Positions 12,231 through 22,981 of a stretch of DNA of 64,000 nt are shown here, in pieces; position 1 is the first letter of the stretch, and each line of letters opens with the position of its first letter. Position numbers and translations under genes: made by a program. The stretch is from Hygrophila difformis (taxonomy: Eukaryota > Streptophyta > Magnoliopsida > Lamiales > Acanthaceae), in contig JAOANR010000003.1 of the NCBI GenBank assembly GCA_030278955.1, forward strand, positions 35,358,054 to 35,422,053, given 5' to 3'. The notes beneath the pieces were generated by a model that saw only the letters and a list, made by a program, of their open reading frames with translations, was not told the DNA's origin and did not search any database.

Positions 12231-12489
12231 TCAGTGATTATCAGATATGCGCCATAGCATCCTGATGAAATGCCAATATCAATAGAACGAGAATGGATAC
12301 ATAGAGTCAAACAGATCGTTCTACTTTTCTATCCTTTTCTCAAGTAGTAGATCTCACCACTAAACCAAAATATTGGCAGGAAATAATCACTTATCGAGTA
12401 AACTGAACATTTTGAAACTAACCTTATAGTGTGGTGGGTAATCTGTTTTGAGGTAAACCCCAGCTGATGAGCAGTATATGTACCTGGAA

Positions 12490-13085
12490 TTCAGTCAGTT
12501 CCACCATACAGATTAGCTTTGAATCAATTAAAAACAAGTGATCATGATACACAAATGCCTCTAAAGCTTCTTGAATGCTATATTTTCTTGTGAAGTGGAC
12601 ATGGTCTGTGTAATAATAAGCTAGGCTCAAGTTCAAATAGATGCAAACATAATGACATAATGTGAAAACAAAATGTAGAACAGATTAACATCCAAATCAT
12701 ATAGCCAGTGATAGAAACAAGCTCCTGCAAAAATGGAGCAGGGCTTACTGTTCTAAATTTGGTAAAGCTTCTAGTATCGGTTCCACTTCACTGGCTTCAC
12801 GACCTGAGAACACATCAACCACACATCACATTACACGGTATACAAAAATAGCTACAAAATGTAGTTACAATTAACTAAGGTTCACAAACATATACCAGAT
12901 CTGTCACCGCAGAATCATAAACCCACTGAATCTTATCGACACGAATGAAATTGCCAACAGGGGTACGAAACGAAATACCTATTCCCAACTTGAAGCAAAA
13001 TTATATCCGTTAGAGATCGCGCCAGATTTCGGGACGCTGGGCTTCCCCATGCCAGCATCCCCAGTGGTTGCAGCCATTTCCCCTA
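12490..13085 (-). pseudogene. Unassigned captured 5' exons
   Basis: On the minus strand an ATG near 13076 opens a first-exon-like reading MAATTGDAGMGKPSVPKSGA and ISNGYNFASSWE. It is followed by an open piece ISFRTPVGNFIRVDKIQWVY (about 12980-12910), then an AG-GT bounded piece ASEVEPILEALPNLEQ (about 12810-12750). This looks like the 5' end of one or two captured genes together with the GC-richer region upstream. The family was not recognised with confidence. Confidence 0.35.
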
Positions 13086-13099
13086 TTCTAAAAAAACCG

Positions 13100-13659
13100 A
13101 TCAGAATAATTTCAAGAAGGAAAGAAGAAAATCAGAACTTCAGCCGGCCTAAATCTCGATCTTCAGCCGGCGCAAGTGTGATTTCTTGTTGATTTCCGCT
13201 AGAGCTAGGGTTCGCGAAGGCGGTGGCGCAGTGGTGGTTGCGGAAACCAGGAGGAAGAGGGCAGTGAGAGGCTCGGCACTCGGAGCATGCTCCTGGTTGA
13301 AGGCGGCGCCGATGCTAGGGTTCGGCTCGAACGGACTACCAAGGCGGCGATTGGGAAAGAATTGCAGAGGGGACAGTGTGAGGCGCAAAGGAGGCGCACA
13401 GCAATCGCCGGTTGGAACAGTAGGAAGGGGAGCGGCGCCCGATTGGAGCAGCGGAAGAGGAAAGGAGTGGCGAGACGAAAACGAATGAAAGAATCTGGAG
13501 GTTGCGGGATCTAAACAGCGAGGAAGCCTTGGAAGAAAAAATAAGAAATCAACGGAATAAATCTGGGATCAAACGGCCAGAAATCCAATTGAATTGGTGA
13601 TCCAACGGTGGACAACGAAATTGTGTTTTCACCTCTCCCGCTTATATAGTATTAGTAGA
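13100..13659 (-). other. Helitron 5' end and GC-rich leader
   Basis: The region 13140-13520 is clearly more GC-rich than the rest of the Helitron and is open in several frames, which looks like a captured promoter or 5'UTR. The 5' terminus on the minus strand reads TCTACTAATACTATATAAG at 13659, matching typical plant Helitron starts. Confidence 0.6.
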
Positions 13660-14086
13660 TTAAATTAATGGCTTTGAAACCCCACGATTATGTATGTGTT
13701 AACTTACTCAGCAAGTTGTGCTGACCAAACCATTTATTCCTTTTTCTTACAGAGTATGTGGAATGAGCATGAGCACGTACATGCATGGGATTTTGGAAAT
13801 TTTATATTTTAAATTCTTGCATTAGATTATAGTATAAACGGGCCTATTTAACCCGTGTTTTGGCCATGTTGGCGCTACTTACATTTTTCGCTGCAATACT
13901 TATACTTAGATATTGTTTTTCCGCTGCATTATGATATTACTTTCGAACTTATATCGTATGGGCTGTTTTTAAATATTTTAAATGTTCAGCCTTGCATCTC
14001 TTTAGAAAGCCCAGAGAAACCGTGTCTTTCTAGGGAGATGTGGCGGTGACATCCCGACCTGGGTGACCAAAAACCGGGGTGTTACA
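13660..14086 (+). mobile_element. Ty3/gypsy-type LTR, right part
   Basis: This continues the LTR interrupted at 978. It matches the end of the solo LTR at 55390-55828, including TGGCTTTGAAACC, TTAACTTACTCAGCA, GCTGACCAAACCATTT and the terminal GACATCCCGACCTGGGTGAC followed by GGTGTTACA. The LTR ends with CA at 14086. The first bases outside (GGATA) should be the target duplication, whose partner lies left of the window. Confidence 0.85.
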
Positions 14087-14770
14087 GGATATATCGGTTT
14101 TCAAGGGGAGTGATCTCATTCACATGAATCCTCCTATTCCAGTTCCAAGGACTCGGGTAACTGATCCAATTGTGTATACTATGCCAGAATGAGATGAGGG
14201 ATCGGCAACCAGCTAGGCGCCAACACGTAAGAAGAAGGCCCGTACTGAAGCGGTGCCTTCAAAAGAAGAAGCTGGAATCCCCTCGACGGAACCTGCTGCA
14301 GAAGAACATCCTCTTGATGATGCTCCCACTTTTAGTCATCCTCAAACTGATACCTCTCCGCCGAATCAGCCAAGAAGACATCCAGTTCAACCTCCTCTCA
14401 GAAGCTAGAACGTCTCTCAATTTCCAGCCGACTCTCAGACGATTGAAATAGTGAGCAAAATAGGAGAATCGATGGTGCAAAGTGTCAAAACGCTTGCCGA
14501 CGTCATCGTTTCGAGTCAAGAAAAGCAAGCGCAGAAGGAGGAGGAGTTCAGATGAGAAATCTCGAAAGAGAAGAAGAATTCAGATTGAGAGCGGCTGAAC
14601 GAGAAGAGAGGCAACATAGGGAAAAGATGGAGAGCGAAGAAAGGAATAGGAGGCTGATAGAATCATTGTTCAACAATCAAGCCCAGATGATCAGTGCCAT
14701 AATTTGAAAGCTGCCCTCGCCGCCAAGAGATGCCGCCGGACCTCCCCCACAGCAGCCGGAAAGGAGAGAT
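14087..14770 (+). pseudogene. Athila-O env-like/ORF2 C-terminal remnant
   Basis: The plus strand directly after the LTR reads as the C-terminal part of an Athila-type post-pol ORF. Degenerate open stretches include GSDLIHMNPPIPVPRTRV, TDPIVYTMPE, a K/R/E/P-rich segment and a Q/E-rich coiled-coil-like tail, with several stops and frame changes. The role of this ORF is uncertain; env-like proteins have been proposed for the lineage. It is placed between pol (outside the window) and the conserved tail at 14926. In Athila-Y the equivalent interval is occupied by an F-box-like gene. Confidence 0.6.
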
Positions 14771-15780
14771 TGAGTCTACAATCATCAGATCCATGCGAGC
14801 TTTATTGTAAACATCATACATTAGATTTTCCATTCATTCAGTGCACTTTTGATCATACTGTTGGAAATCTAGTGTAATTGTATTTACATGCTTTCAAAGA
14901 ATGGAATTGTTGAGTGTCAACTTTTTTTTTAAAAAAAAAATGTGTGGCAGTCCAAGATGAATAAGTGACTGCCATGCCAAAAACAAAGTTGTGACATGCT
15001 TGCATGTTCACATTGTCTTTTTACTGCTTTCAATTAAATACCAGCATAAAACAAGCACAAATCTGTCACTTAAATTCACATGTTGAATTTAGGTTAATGA
15101 TAAAATTTTCAAACTATTAAACTGGGATAAAATAATTAAAAAAATATGCATGATATAAATTCTTGAGGTTTTGAGCTATAAAAATCTAATGATATGATCA
15201 CTTGAAAGAAAAACAAACTTTCATGTTGAGAATTTGATTGAATAAATTGCAAGAATTTTTTAAAGACTAAGTTCAAGAATAAATGTATGACATGATCAAA
15301 CCCTACCATGTGAGATTTGAGCCATGAGTCACTTTTACTCATTATTTCTTTGTTGTGTGAAAATCATTTAATTAAAGGAAACTAGAAATTGCAATTGAGA
15401 CCGATTCAAGATCATGCCATATTCCCGGAATTGAGCATATGATCGAGGCACGTAGAAAAACCCAAATTTTTGGCCTTCGTTTGAAATTCAAACCCAAAAA
15501 TATTTTCCCTTTAGGATTAACCACTCTGAGCCTTTAAGCCTAATTTTTCTTTGAAACCACTATATTTTCCTAGCCTTATAAAAAGACCAAGAAATCGAAC
15601 CCAAGTGTACATGAACCGATTCTACCAAGGCATTATAGTTTATGATCATCAAAAATATCAAATCGGTATTCAAAAACCGATTAAAAAGAATAAAAAGAAG
15701 AAAGAAAAAAAAAAGAGAAAAACGTTGAGATCCATTCAACAAGAATAAATTGCAATTGACAAAGCAAATTAGACATAGTC
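14771..15780 (+). mobile_element. Athila-O non-coding 3' internal region
   Basis: From about 14940 this segment matches 31311-32110 of Athila-Y closely, for example CAGTCCAAGATGAATAAGTG, TTGACATGCTTGCATGTTCA-like phrases and CATATTCCCG...GAGCATATGATCGAGGCAC. It is non-coding and lies upstream of the polypurine tract in both elements. It is cut at 15780 by the LINE poly(A) tail and resumes at about 43340. Confidence 0.85.
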
Positions 15781-16761
15781 TTTTTTTTTTTTGAGAAGCA
15801 TTACTGCATATATTTCAATCTTTGGAAAACCAATACAACAAAGCAGCAATCAAAGGCAACAGCCTCACCAGTACCTACACCACACCTCTATCTCCATTTC
15901 CTCTACTCGAACAATTCAGAACTGATACCCTTCAAAAAACATTACAGACACTTACAGATACCAACAAATAACCTGTGCTCTTCTTGATGCACTTTCATGC
16001 GCCTTTTAATACCAAGCTTCAATATGTTCTTCCACCCTAGCTCCTCGCCTTGCCCATTGATCAGCAAGCATATTTCGTTCCCTCAACAAATGTTGTATCC
16101 TTACTTCCCATCACATCTAGACACTCCCATAATTGGTACCAACAGTTTCTTGAATCTCCATGGGAATTTGCTTGGCGCCTCCATCCATCTTATCACATTT
16201 ATGGAGTCACATTCTAATATTAATCTAGGCAATGGGAAGCCCTGATCTCGTACTAGCGCTGCACACACTCTACTCATTGCGGTAACTTCGACTTCGGTTG
16301 AGTCTTTCCATCCAATGGATTCCGAAATCACATAAATTATTTCACCCTCAGAATTTCTAATTACCCCCCCCCAATTCCCGCCGGTCCAGGATTCCCAAAA
16401 GACGAACCGTCCGTGTTCACTTTCCACCACCCTGGCTCCGGGTGAACCCATGTACCCTCCAGTCGCGGCCCATGCAATCTGGGCTTCCTAATCAGCTCCA
16501 TCTCCCCTGGTGAATCAATCACATTAATACCCGTTAACCTGGATTCCTCCTCGCCCATCACCGCCTTCCACCAAAAACAAGCCCCTCACCTTATTTCTAC
16601 TTCGACTGCTCTTGTGTCAAATACTTTCCATTAAAAACGGCCTCGTTTCTGTTTCGCCAAATAGACCATACAATCGCCATGCCCGTCATCTTCCATGCCG
16701 CATCTCGCCCCCCCCCCCCCAGGAGAAACATCTAGCCACCATTCCAACACCTGTTGCACCT
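15781..16761 (-). pseudogene. L1-type LINE, 3' part with RNase H domain and poly(A)
   Basis: The minus-strand 3' end of the LINE terminates in a 12-nt A tail (T run 15781-15792). Minus-strand frames at 16561-16101 encode a plant-type RNase H: WWKVNTDGSSFGNPGPAGIG, VIRNSEGE, TEVEVTAMSRVCAALV and LILECDSINVIRWM, retaining the catalytic D, E and D positions. A frame break near 16370 lies at a C run. Upstream, about 16720-16600, is the linker after the zinc-binding RT C-terminal domain. A 13-nt C run (16708-16720) also breaks the frame. The piece is continuous with 37616 onward once Athila-Y and one CACCT copy are removed. Confidence 0.85.
16757..16761 (+). repeat. Target-site duplication of Athila-Y, left copy (CACCT)
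   Basis: CACCT immediately precedes the 5' LTR and is repeated at 37611-37615 directly after the 3' LTR. It lies inside the LINE. Confidence 0.95.
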
Positions 16762-17087
16762 TGATAATGGCCAAAATTGTCCATTATTTCCAATCCATTT
16801 TCGTGTCTGAGACGGACATTTTGATCGTGATTCCATCTTATTTCAATAAGAAAGCAGTTGAATTTGACAGATTAATGCGAGTTTGTAAAAACATCGAGCC
16901 GGTAACAAAAAGACACAAAATATACAATTTTAAATTGTATTTGTGTTAGAAAAATCCAAAAACATGAAAAAAGGAAAAAGAAAAGAAAAAAGGAATGAAA
17001 AGATGGGCAAAAGAATAAAAGAGCCCACAAAAATCCAAAAAGATGGGAAAAAGATTGAAAATCCCACAACTGAAATTTGGTTAAGAG

Positions 17088-17495
17088 TTGAAGCATAATT
17101 CGAATTGTGAGCAATTCGAATTAATTCGAATTGCACAACAATTCGAATTGCTAAAGAGAGCAAAGAAATGGTAAGTGTTGGAAGGGATGCAGAAGGCTAG
17201 TTCGAATTATTCAAGTTCGAATTAATTCGAATTAGGGAATGAAGAGAGAAGAAACCCAAAGGCAAAAAGAAGATGCAATTCGAATTGTCCAAGTTCGAAT
17301 TAATTCGAATTGGCACCAATAATTCGAATTGCCAACAAAGTGCAAGGAGCCAAGCAGAAACCCTCATCCAATTCGAGAAAAGATCAATTCGAATTATTCA
17401 CAACAATTCGAATTGACTACTGAAGGCTACAATCCCAGCTCAAGGAAGAGATCTCACAATTCGAATTAATTCGAATTGGCTAAGATAATTCGAAC
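17088..17495 (+). repeat. Compound palindrome cluster A in U3 of 5' LTR
   Basis: Repeated units lie upstream of the TATA box. Each has a half-site AATTCGAATT, a short spacer, the 20-bp palindrome AATTCGAATTAATTCGAATT, a spacer, and a further half-site. Full palindromes are at 17113-17132 and 17458-17477, with slightly imperfect ones near 17214 and 17294. Flanking bases often extend the symmetry (C...G). Spacer sequences differ between units. Confidence 0.9.
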
Positions 17496-17572
17496 TTCAC
17501 TTAACAATTCATTCAAATGAAGCTGTGGAGCATGGACACAACATTGGTGGGCCTAGGGTTTTGAAGATTGTC

Positions 17573-17580
17573 TATAAAAG
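17573..17580 (+). promoter_or_regulatory. LTR TATA box
   Basis: TATAAAAG sits about 80 bp after palindrome cluster A. It is conserved in the 3' LTR (33564-33571) and in the Athila-O LTR (44851-44858), in matching context. Transcription is expected to start about 30 bp downstream. Confidence 0.7.
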
Positions 17581-18448
17581 CAAACCTTCCACAACAGAAT
17601 CAGTAGATCAAGAATTTTAACCAAAAGGCAGCTTGGGACAAAAAGAACAGCAGGAGGTTCCACACCCCTTAAGGGTTAGGTAGGTAGTTTAGATTAGTTT
17701 AGTTTATTTTTCTTACAAGTTTTATAATCTTTACATGCTTTAATCTTAGTTTAGTGTAGAAGCAGTTTGTGTAACCCTTAGAGTAGCCATTTTCCATATG
17801 TCTACATGCTTTCTAGTTAGAATAAATCCTACCTTCAAGCTAATGATGGTTTTGGGTTCTTATTTTGCTTTCAAGTGTCAATACAAGGAAAATTTCCAGA
17901 AATGGTTTTATCCATTTGTTTTGGCACTCTTTAATGCTTTCCCTAGAAATAAATGCTTAGTGTGTTTGTTTGTTTCAACTAGGTTACATTTATTATGTCC
18001 TAGTTGACATTCAAACTTAATAAATGCATGTTTGTTGGGTTTTTGGCTTGATTTAGTACCTTAGAGCTTCAAATAAGTGTTCTTAGGTTTTAGATGTTTT
18101 TAATGTCTGTGTTAAGTTGTATTTTAATTTTATTCTTCCTGCCTTAATCTTATTTCGTGCTTCCTTAGATAACTTGTGTGTTCTTAGTTTACTCATGTAG
18201 TTCTTAGATAACTAGATGTTTTAGGCTCTTTGATCTCTGATTTCTTGTTTGTAGAAATAGGGTTTGAATCTGGCCAATACCCACTAGACATGTATTTGTT
18301 TATTTCTTGAAAATCTCACTAGGGTGGCTGTGAAATGACACTGATGTGAGATGAGGGATTTAGTAAATCTAAACCCATCATTACAGTACAGTGTTCACCT
18401 AACCCATACTTGTGAGAACAAAAATTGTTGTTGTCTGAAAATATGTGA

Positions 18449-18910
18449 TTCGAATTGAGGCAATTCGAGTTAATTCGAATTGCTAAGAGAAATTCGAATT
18501 GCATAGCCAACTATTCTCTTCATGTGGTTTCCAACCAATTCGAATTATCCAATTCGAATTAATTCGAATTGCCCAACAATTCAAATTGGCTTGAAAACCA
18601 CATTGTATCCATTGCCATTCATTCATGCCTTAGTTTATTTTCCACCCTTTACCAATTCGAATTGTTGCAATTCGAATTAATTCGAATTGCTGTACAATTC
18701 GAACTCACCCTCCCTTTGAGGTAAATGCCTTAGTCAATTTGAGCAAGAAAGGGACTTCGCCAATTCGAATTGTCCAAATTCGAATTAATTCGAATTGGCC
18801 AATAATTCGAATTAGATGATGTTCCAATTTCTGGCAATGATCAATTGGGTAAAGTAATACTTCATCCTTCATGCATTCTCAATTCGACTTACCCCAATAA
18901 TTCGAATTGA
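18449..18910 (+). repeat. Compound palindrome cluster B in transcribed part of 5' LTR
   Basis: Four to five units of the same half-site/palindrome/half-site plan occur downstream of the TATA box, for example around 18463, 18557, 18673 and 18783, ending with divergent half-sites near 18880-18910. As this part should be in the LTR transcript, each full palindrome could fold as a hairpin in RNA. Confidence 0.9.
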
Positions 18911-21296
18911 ACTATCCCCTCTAGTTTGAAAACTCCAAAAACATTTCCTTTCATGATTTGTGTAAGGTGCATGGATGTATTGGGCCTAGGCCCAATTCAT
19001 CTGATTTCTGTCCATTACACATTTCAACCCATTAGTGTCCAATTATTGTGTGCTTAACACCCACACAATACCAAAAAATATTTTCTTACTTTTATATTTT
19101 TTCTCTTTCATTGTGTGTATGAACGGATAATGAGAAACGCACAGATTAATGTTGGTGAAAGGTCCCTTCACAGGGATATCGACTAACCCGTCTTCTGTGT
19201 GTCAATCATTATCTGTTATTTTGCATGATCTGATTAGTGGTTGGTGGAAGCTTCGGCGAGCGTTCTCTTCACTAAGAGTTTCGATTAGTCACTCAGTCAA
19301 CTCCTAATCAGATACAGTTTTAATTTTCCTTATCTTAATTTCTCAACCTGAATTCAAGTTGCAATAGTATCAACTGATGTCGACCAACATCAGTTGAGAA
19401 ATATTACAGCGAGAAATATGTGGGTCTTTCTTCCACTCACAGACAAAAGAAAACTAAATGACGGCGGTCACCGTTGTTTGGAATTCTTTCTGTCTAAAAT
19501 CTGTCATCTGGGAAAATTGGGAACCAGACAGCAGATGTTTGCAGTCCGGAAAACCTCAACTATCTCTGGCACTCTTTTTAGCCGATTTCTTCTCATCTCA
19601 GGCTAATCCACCTTTGTGTATCGCATTCTGTCTAACCCCACCATATATTTTGGGGTATTTTATTTCCTTTTCATATATTTGTATGCATGATACTATTATG
19701 TAGATGTTCCGGTCTTATTGCTATTTTGGGGATCCTTCCCCTTGGACACAGAAGTCTTGATTTAAATCAGATGCTGCATAATAAATTTCCAACAAAAATT
19801 CCTTTATAAAATCCAGATCTAAGTAAGGAATAAATTCAACAGTTATGACTAATTCATCTTCCACTGGGGATTGATTTTGAGAGCTTAGAAGCAGAGTCAT
19901 CGATTAGGTCTCACATAGACTGAAAGGATCTGTGTTTTAATTGGGAGTCTAGTACCAGTCTAGGGAATGATTTTCAAATATTCATTTGCTTCTCAAAATT
20001 GCTGTGTGTTGGAAATCTGATATTAGATATCGCATTAAGTCAATATCCACTTGGGTGTAGATGAGATGTGATAAATAATATTAGAGGAACAACATATAGG
20101 CCTTGGTGAATTTATAAGGTAAGGTCGAGTATTCCTTTGACTACTATCTTCTTCTGCCAAAGTCTAGAATTGAGTCTTGAGTGAGTACATCCGGAATAGG
20201 TTCATTTATGGATCTGTTTCATTTAGTTTGTATCTCATAACTACACAGATGTTGTAAGCCCTGTGGCTTATTGATATCTTGGGGGTTCTTGATCTGCATC
20301 TGGTCACCAAGACCAGGGGCTCTTTTATACTAACGGAAAGAGACGTTTTTAACGATTCCGAGTGATAGATTTAAATGCTTTCTTTACAGCTTTCTTTACT
20401 GCTTTCCTTTAAAATGCTTTCATAGAGGTCACTCGGAAGAATTAGAGGCTGTCCATCTGTTAAAAGGTTTGAGAGTTATGGAATGGTTTGAGGCTTGATT
20501 TGAAACTTTGGGTGTGACATGGGGGATTGATAGCAGTACTTGGCATGTCAACTAATGATTTGACAGGTGTTGCTCGTCCACCGTAAACGATTAACATACT
20601 TTTGCAAGGCATTGCAAGGGGAATTAAGAGTTTATGGTATCTTAGGAATTGCTGTCTTAAGAGCATGTAAACTCTTACTGTAAGTACTTGTCTGTTAAAG
20701 GGAACATGGTATAGAGAGCATGAGAGTTAGCTAACTGGAGGATTATCCCAAACTAAGATCTGTGTATAAAAATGGAAGTTTAATTGTGTTTCATCTGAAC
20801 CTTGTCCAATCTTTATTATTTCCTCCCTGTCCCTTCTGTCATATTTAAATCTGCTTTTTAGATAGTGTAGATTTAATTGCTTTCTTCGATCTAGTTTATC
20901 ATGCTTTGTAGAATAATTTTTACTGCTTTCATGATCTGGTTTAAATTATGTCGAGTAGTTGATAGAAACCCTTGCAAAACTTGAAACGAGTAACCGAGTG
21001 GAAAATCTTAGTAAATGACGTGGGCCCTGCTTCCATCGCACATCCTCCAGTGAACGATCCGGTACTTACTATAAATTACTGCAATTTTTGACCCGTGCGC
21101 TTTCGGGAGCACAGTTTCGTGACACGAGTAAATAAAAACAACATTTTGGGCAAATACTCTTACAGTGGGAAGATGTTCAAGAATTTCACGGCAGGTATCT
21201 CTTTGACATGAAATTTAGAGAAGCATCATGGTGCAGATATCAGGGACTTTCAGGGTGACAGACTGAAGGTCCATCCCTGTTGCACCATGATATTTG

Positions 21297-21755
21297 TCAA
21301 AAGTTTCATGGCTGAGAGGACCACAGCGCCGTTTGAACCCCACAGGAGTAATAAAAAGGGAAATCTTAGTATATTCTTAAACCCCTTCCCCCAATCATAA
21401 CTCTTTTCATTTAATAAATCCGAACTTGGAAATTGTATTTAGACGGTTCTTCAACCCCCCAGTAGCAAGATGAAACTTGGCTTGGGTGCAAAAGTTTCAT
21501 GGCCGTCACCGGGGACTCTTGAGGCACCATTTGAAATCACAGTTTCCTCCTTAAGCAATAAACCAGTAAAAGGTATTTCAGAAAATTACTCGTGTTGGCG
21601 AAGCTCGTCAAAAGTTTCATGGCGCCGTTGCCGGGGAGGATGCAGCGCCGTTTACTAGGAGAATTACATTCCTGATTTACTCATAGATAGTTCTTGTATA
21701 TGTTCTCGAGCTGTTACTAACCTGGGGGTTGTACAGGTACTGTCAAAAGTTTGAT
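21297..21755 (+). repeat. Repeated LTR-end/primer-site-like modules
   Basis: The phrase CAAAAGTTTCATGGC occurs at 21298, at 21490 and at the true LTR/PBS junction (21609-21623). A related GTCAAAAGTTTGATACC lies at 21742. After the first comes GCGCCGTTTGAACC, after the second CACCGGGGACTC, and after the third GCCGTTGCCGGGGA. The first two therefore look like decayed copies of the junction, now inside the LTR. Confidence 0.7.
21620..21637 (+). other. Primer-binding site (tRNA-Asp type)
   Basis: TGGCGCCGTTGCCGGGGA starts immediately after the LTR-terminal CA. It is complementary to the 3' end of plant tRNA-Asp, the primer known for Athila-type elements. Confidence 0.9.
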
Positions 21756-21766
21756 ACCAACTGCTT

Positions 21767-22981
21767 ATGCAACGGAGAAGGAGCACATTACCGGAGCTAC
21801 CGTTCGATCTAGAAATAGAAAGGACCGCTCGCCAACTGAGGGCAGAAGCTAGAAGACGGAAGGAGCAGGAGCGTCGGAGCCGCACTTCACCTGAAACATC
21901 AAGCAGCGATCTATCAGATATGGCAGAAAACCAAAACATTCCCCCGATCTTACCCATAGACCAACCACCACATAACCCTGGTAATGGAGCTGACAGAGGA
22001 GTGGTAGAGCATCCTAATCGTGCCAACGAAGAGGAGAATCTACCAAATCCTAATCAGCAACAATACCAGCAATTCCACCAACAACCACCACCACCCGTAA
22101 ATCAATTTCACCAAAACCAAAACATACCAAACCAACAATACCAAAACCAAGCTTTCAATCCAGATCAATTTCAGAACAACCCACAAGATCCACATAACTT
22201 CCAGCAATTTCCAAATTATCACCAACAGTACCAGAACCAAGCTGAACAAGGAAATCAACAGCAGCAGCAAGCAGCAGCAGACTTTATGCAACCAATTGTA
22301 GAGCCCTATCTGGATGGACCTGGGAGAGCACATTTTCCTGCACGCAATTTCGAGCTCAAACCGGCACTCATTAATTTGGTGCAAAACAATCAGTTCTGCG
22401 GGGCAAATCATGAGGACCCTCATGATCATCTCCAGACCTTCCTGGAGCTCTGCGACACGATCAAAAATCAGGGAGTCTCTCCTGATGCTATAAGGCTAAT
22501 GTTGTTTCCATTTTCTTTGTATAGTGGTGCCAGGGACTGGTATAAGTCATTGCCTATCAATCTGCGGAGCACTTGGGCAGACTTGGTGAGGAGCTTTTTG
22601 CTGAAGTATTTTCCAGAATTAAAGATTGAGGAAGGAAGAGCTAAGATTGGAGATTTTAAAATGAAGCCAGATGAGTCATTATATGATGCGAAGGAGAGAT
22701 TCTTGGGCCTCATCAGGCGATGCCCCCAACATGGGTACGCACCATGGGAGCAATTGAGGAAATTCTACGGAGGACTCACCCATCCATGGAGAACAATGTT
22801 AGACGCCGCTGGCGGACGACATTTACTCCACCTGCCTATGGACCAAGCTTGGGAGAAGATTGAGACAATGTCTGTCAACAGATCCATCCTAAACACAGAC
22901 GATAGGAAGGAGAATCCTCCTAGAAAAGTCTTTGCTGTAAGTGAAGGGAAAACAGATTTGAAAAATTGCAAGAACAGGTAG
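21767..22981 (+). CDS. Athila-Y Gag (N-terminal part, frame-broken)
   Basis: An ATG 130 bp after the primer site opens a 404-codon frame. Residues 1-60 are R/E-rich, about 90-175 are a Q/N-rich low-complexity region, and about 215-330 form the retrotransposon gag (capsid-like) domain with [40 protein letters not shown] and [20 protein letters not shown]. Gag assembles the cytoplasmic virus-like particle around the genomic RNA. The frame stops at 22979-22981, but homology continues in the -1 frame (22966-27750), so the end is premature relative to the family's fused gag-pol frame. The two frames overlap only from about 22943 to 22981, next to an AAAAA run. This could be an inactivating indel or a frameshift site. 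Confidence 0.9.
   Translation: MQRRRSTLPELPFDLEIERTARQLRAEARRRKEQERRSRTSPETSSSDLSDMAENQNIPPILPIDQPPHNPGNGADRGVVEHPNRANEEENLPNPNQQQYQQFHQQPPPPVNQFHQNQNIPNQQYQNQAFNPDQFQNNPQDPHNFQQFPNYHQQYQNQAEQGNQQQQQAAADFMQPIVEPYLDGPGRAHFPARNFELKPALINLVQNNQFCGANHEDPHDHLQTFLELCDTIKNQGVSPDAIRLMLFPFSLYSGARDWYKSLPINLRSTWADLVRSFLLKYFPELKIEEGRAKIGDFKMKPDESLYDAKERFLGLIRRCPQHGYAPWEQLRKFYGGLTHPWRTMLDAAGGRHLLHLPMDQAWEKIETMSVNRSILNTDDRKENPPRKVFAVSEGKTDLKNCKNR

Larger units (their letters stand above)
979..13659 (-). mobile_element. 12.7-kb Helitron carrying several gene fragments
   Basis: Read on the minus strand, the element starts with TCTACTAATACTATATAAG (right edge, 13659) and ends with a hairpin CTGTGCATCGCACAG, a short spacer and CTAG (left edge, 979). 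These are the hallmarks of Helitron 5' (TC) and 3' (hairpin plus CTRR) ends. The flanking bases are A and T with no target duplication, as expected for Helitron insertion. The insertion splits an LTR whose two halves (1-978 and 13660-14086) join into the expected order. No Rep/helicase gene is visible, so it is non-autonomous. The interior holds minus-strand, intron-containing fragments of ECM29, CSP41b, PILS, CofD/MEE18-like and SS4 genes. The ends are seen directly; mobility by an external RepHel is inferred from the family. Confidence 0.85.
16762..21619 (+). mobile_element. Athila-Y 5' LTR (4858 bp)
   Basis: Begins TGATAATGGCCAAAATTGTC and ends GTCAAAAGTTTCA. A TATA box at 17573 implies a U3 of about 0.84 kb and an R-U5 of about 4 kb. 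The LTR has no long ORF. It holds two palindrome clusters (17088-17495 and 18449-18910) and, near its end, degenerate copies of the LTR-end/primer-site junction (21297 and 21489). The backbone is shared with the LTR at 43979-48608. Confidence 0.95.

Noticed and set aside
15551..15748. Short lysine-rich plus-strand ORF
   Set aside because: Lies in the non-coding Athila tail. The matching stretch of Athila-Y (about 31930-32100) does not keep the frame.
16872..17163. Phenylalanine-rich minus-strand ORFs in the LTR, repeated at 32863-33154
   Set aside because: They are reverse readings of A-rich U3 sequence, identical only because the LTRs are identical, with no start context or domain.
17088..18910. 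Regularly spaced repeats with unique spacers, superficially like a CRISPR array
   Set aside because: The repeats are short palindromes of variable spacing inside a plant retrotransposon LTR, duplicated in the other LTR. No cas genes and a eukaryotic context.
22040..22429. Leucine/valine-rich minus-strand ORF that looks membrane-like
   Set aside because: Antisense of the Q/N-rich low-complexity part of Gag; hydrophobicity comes from codon complementarity.
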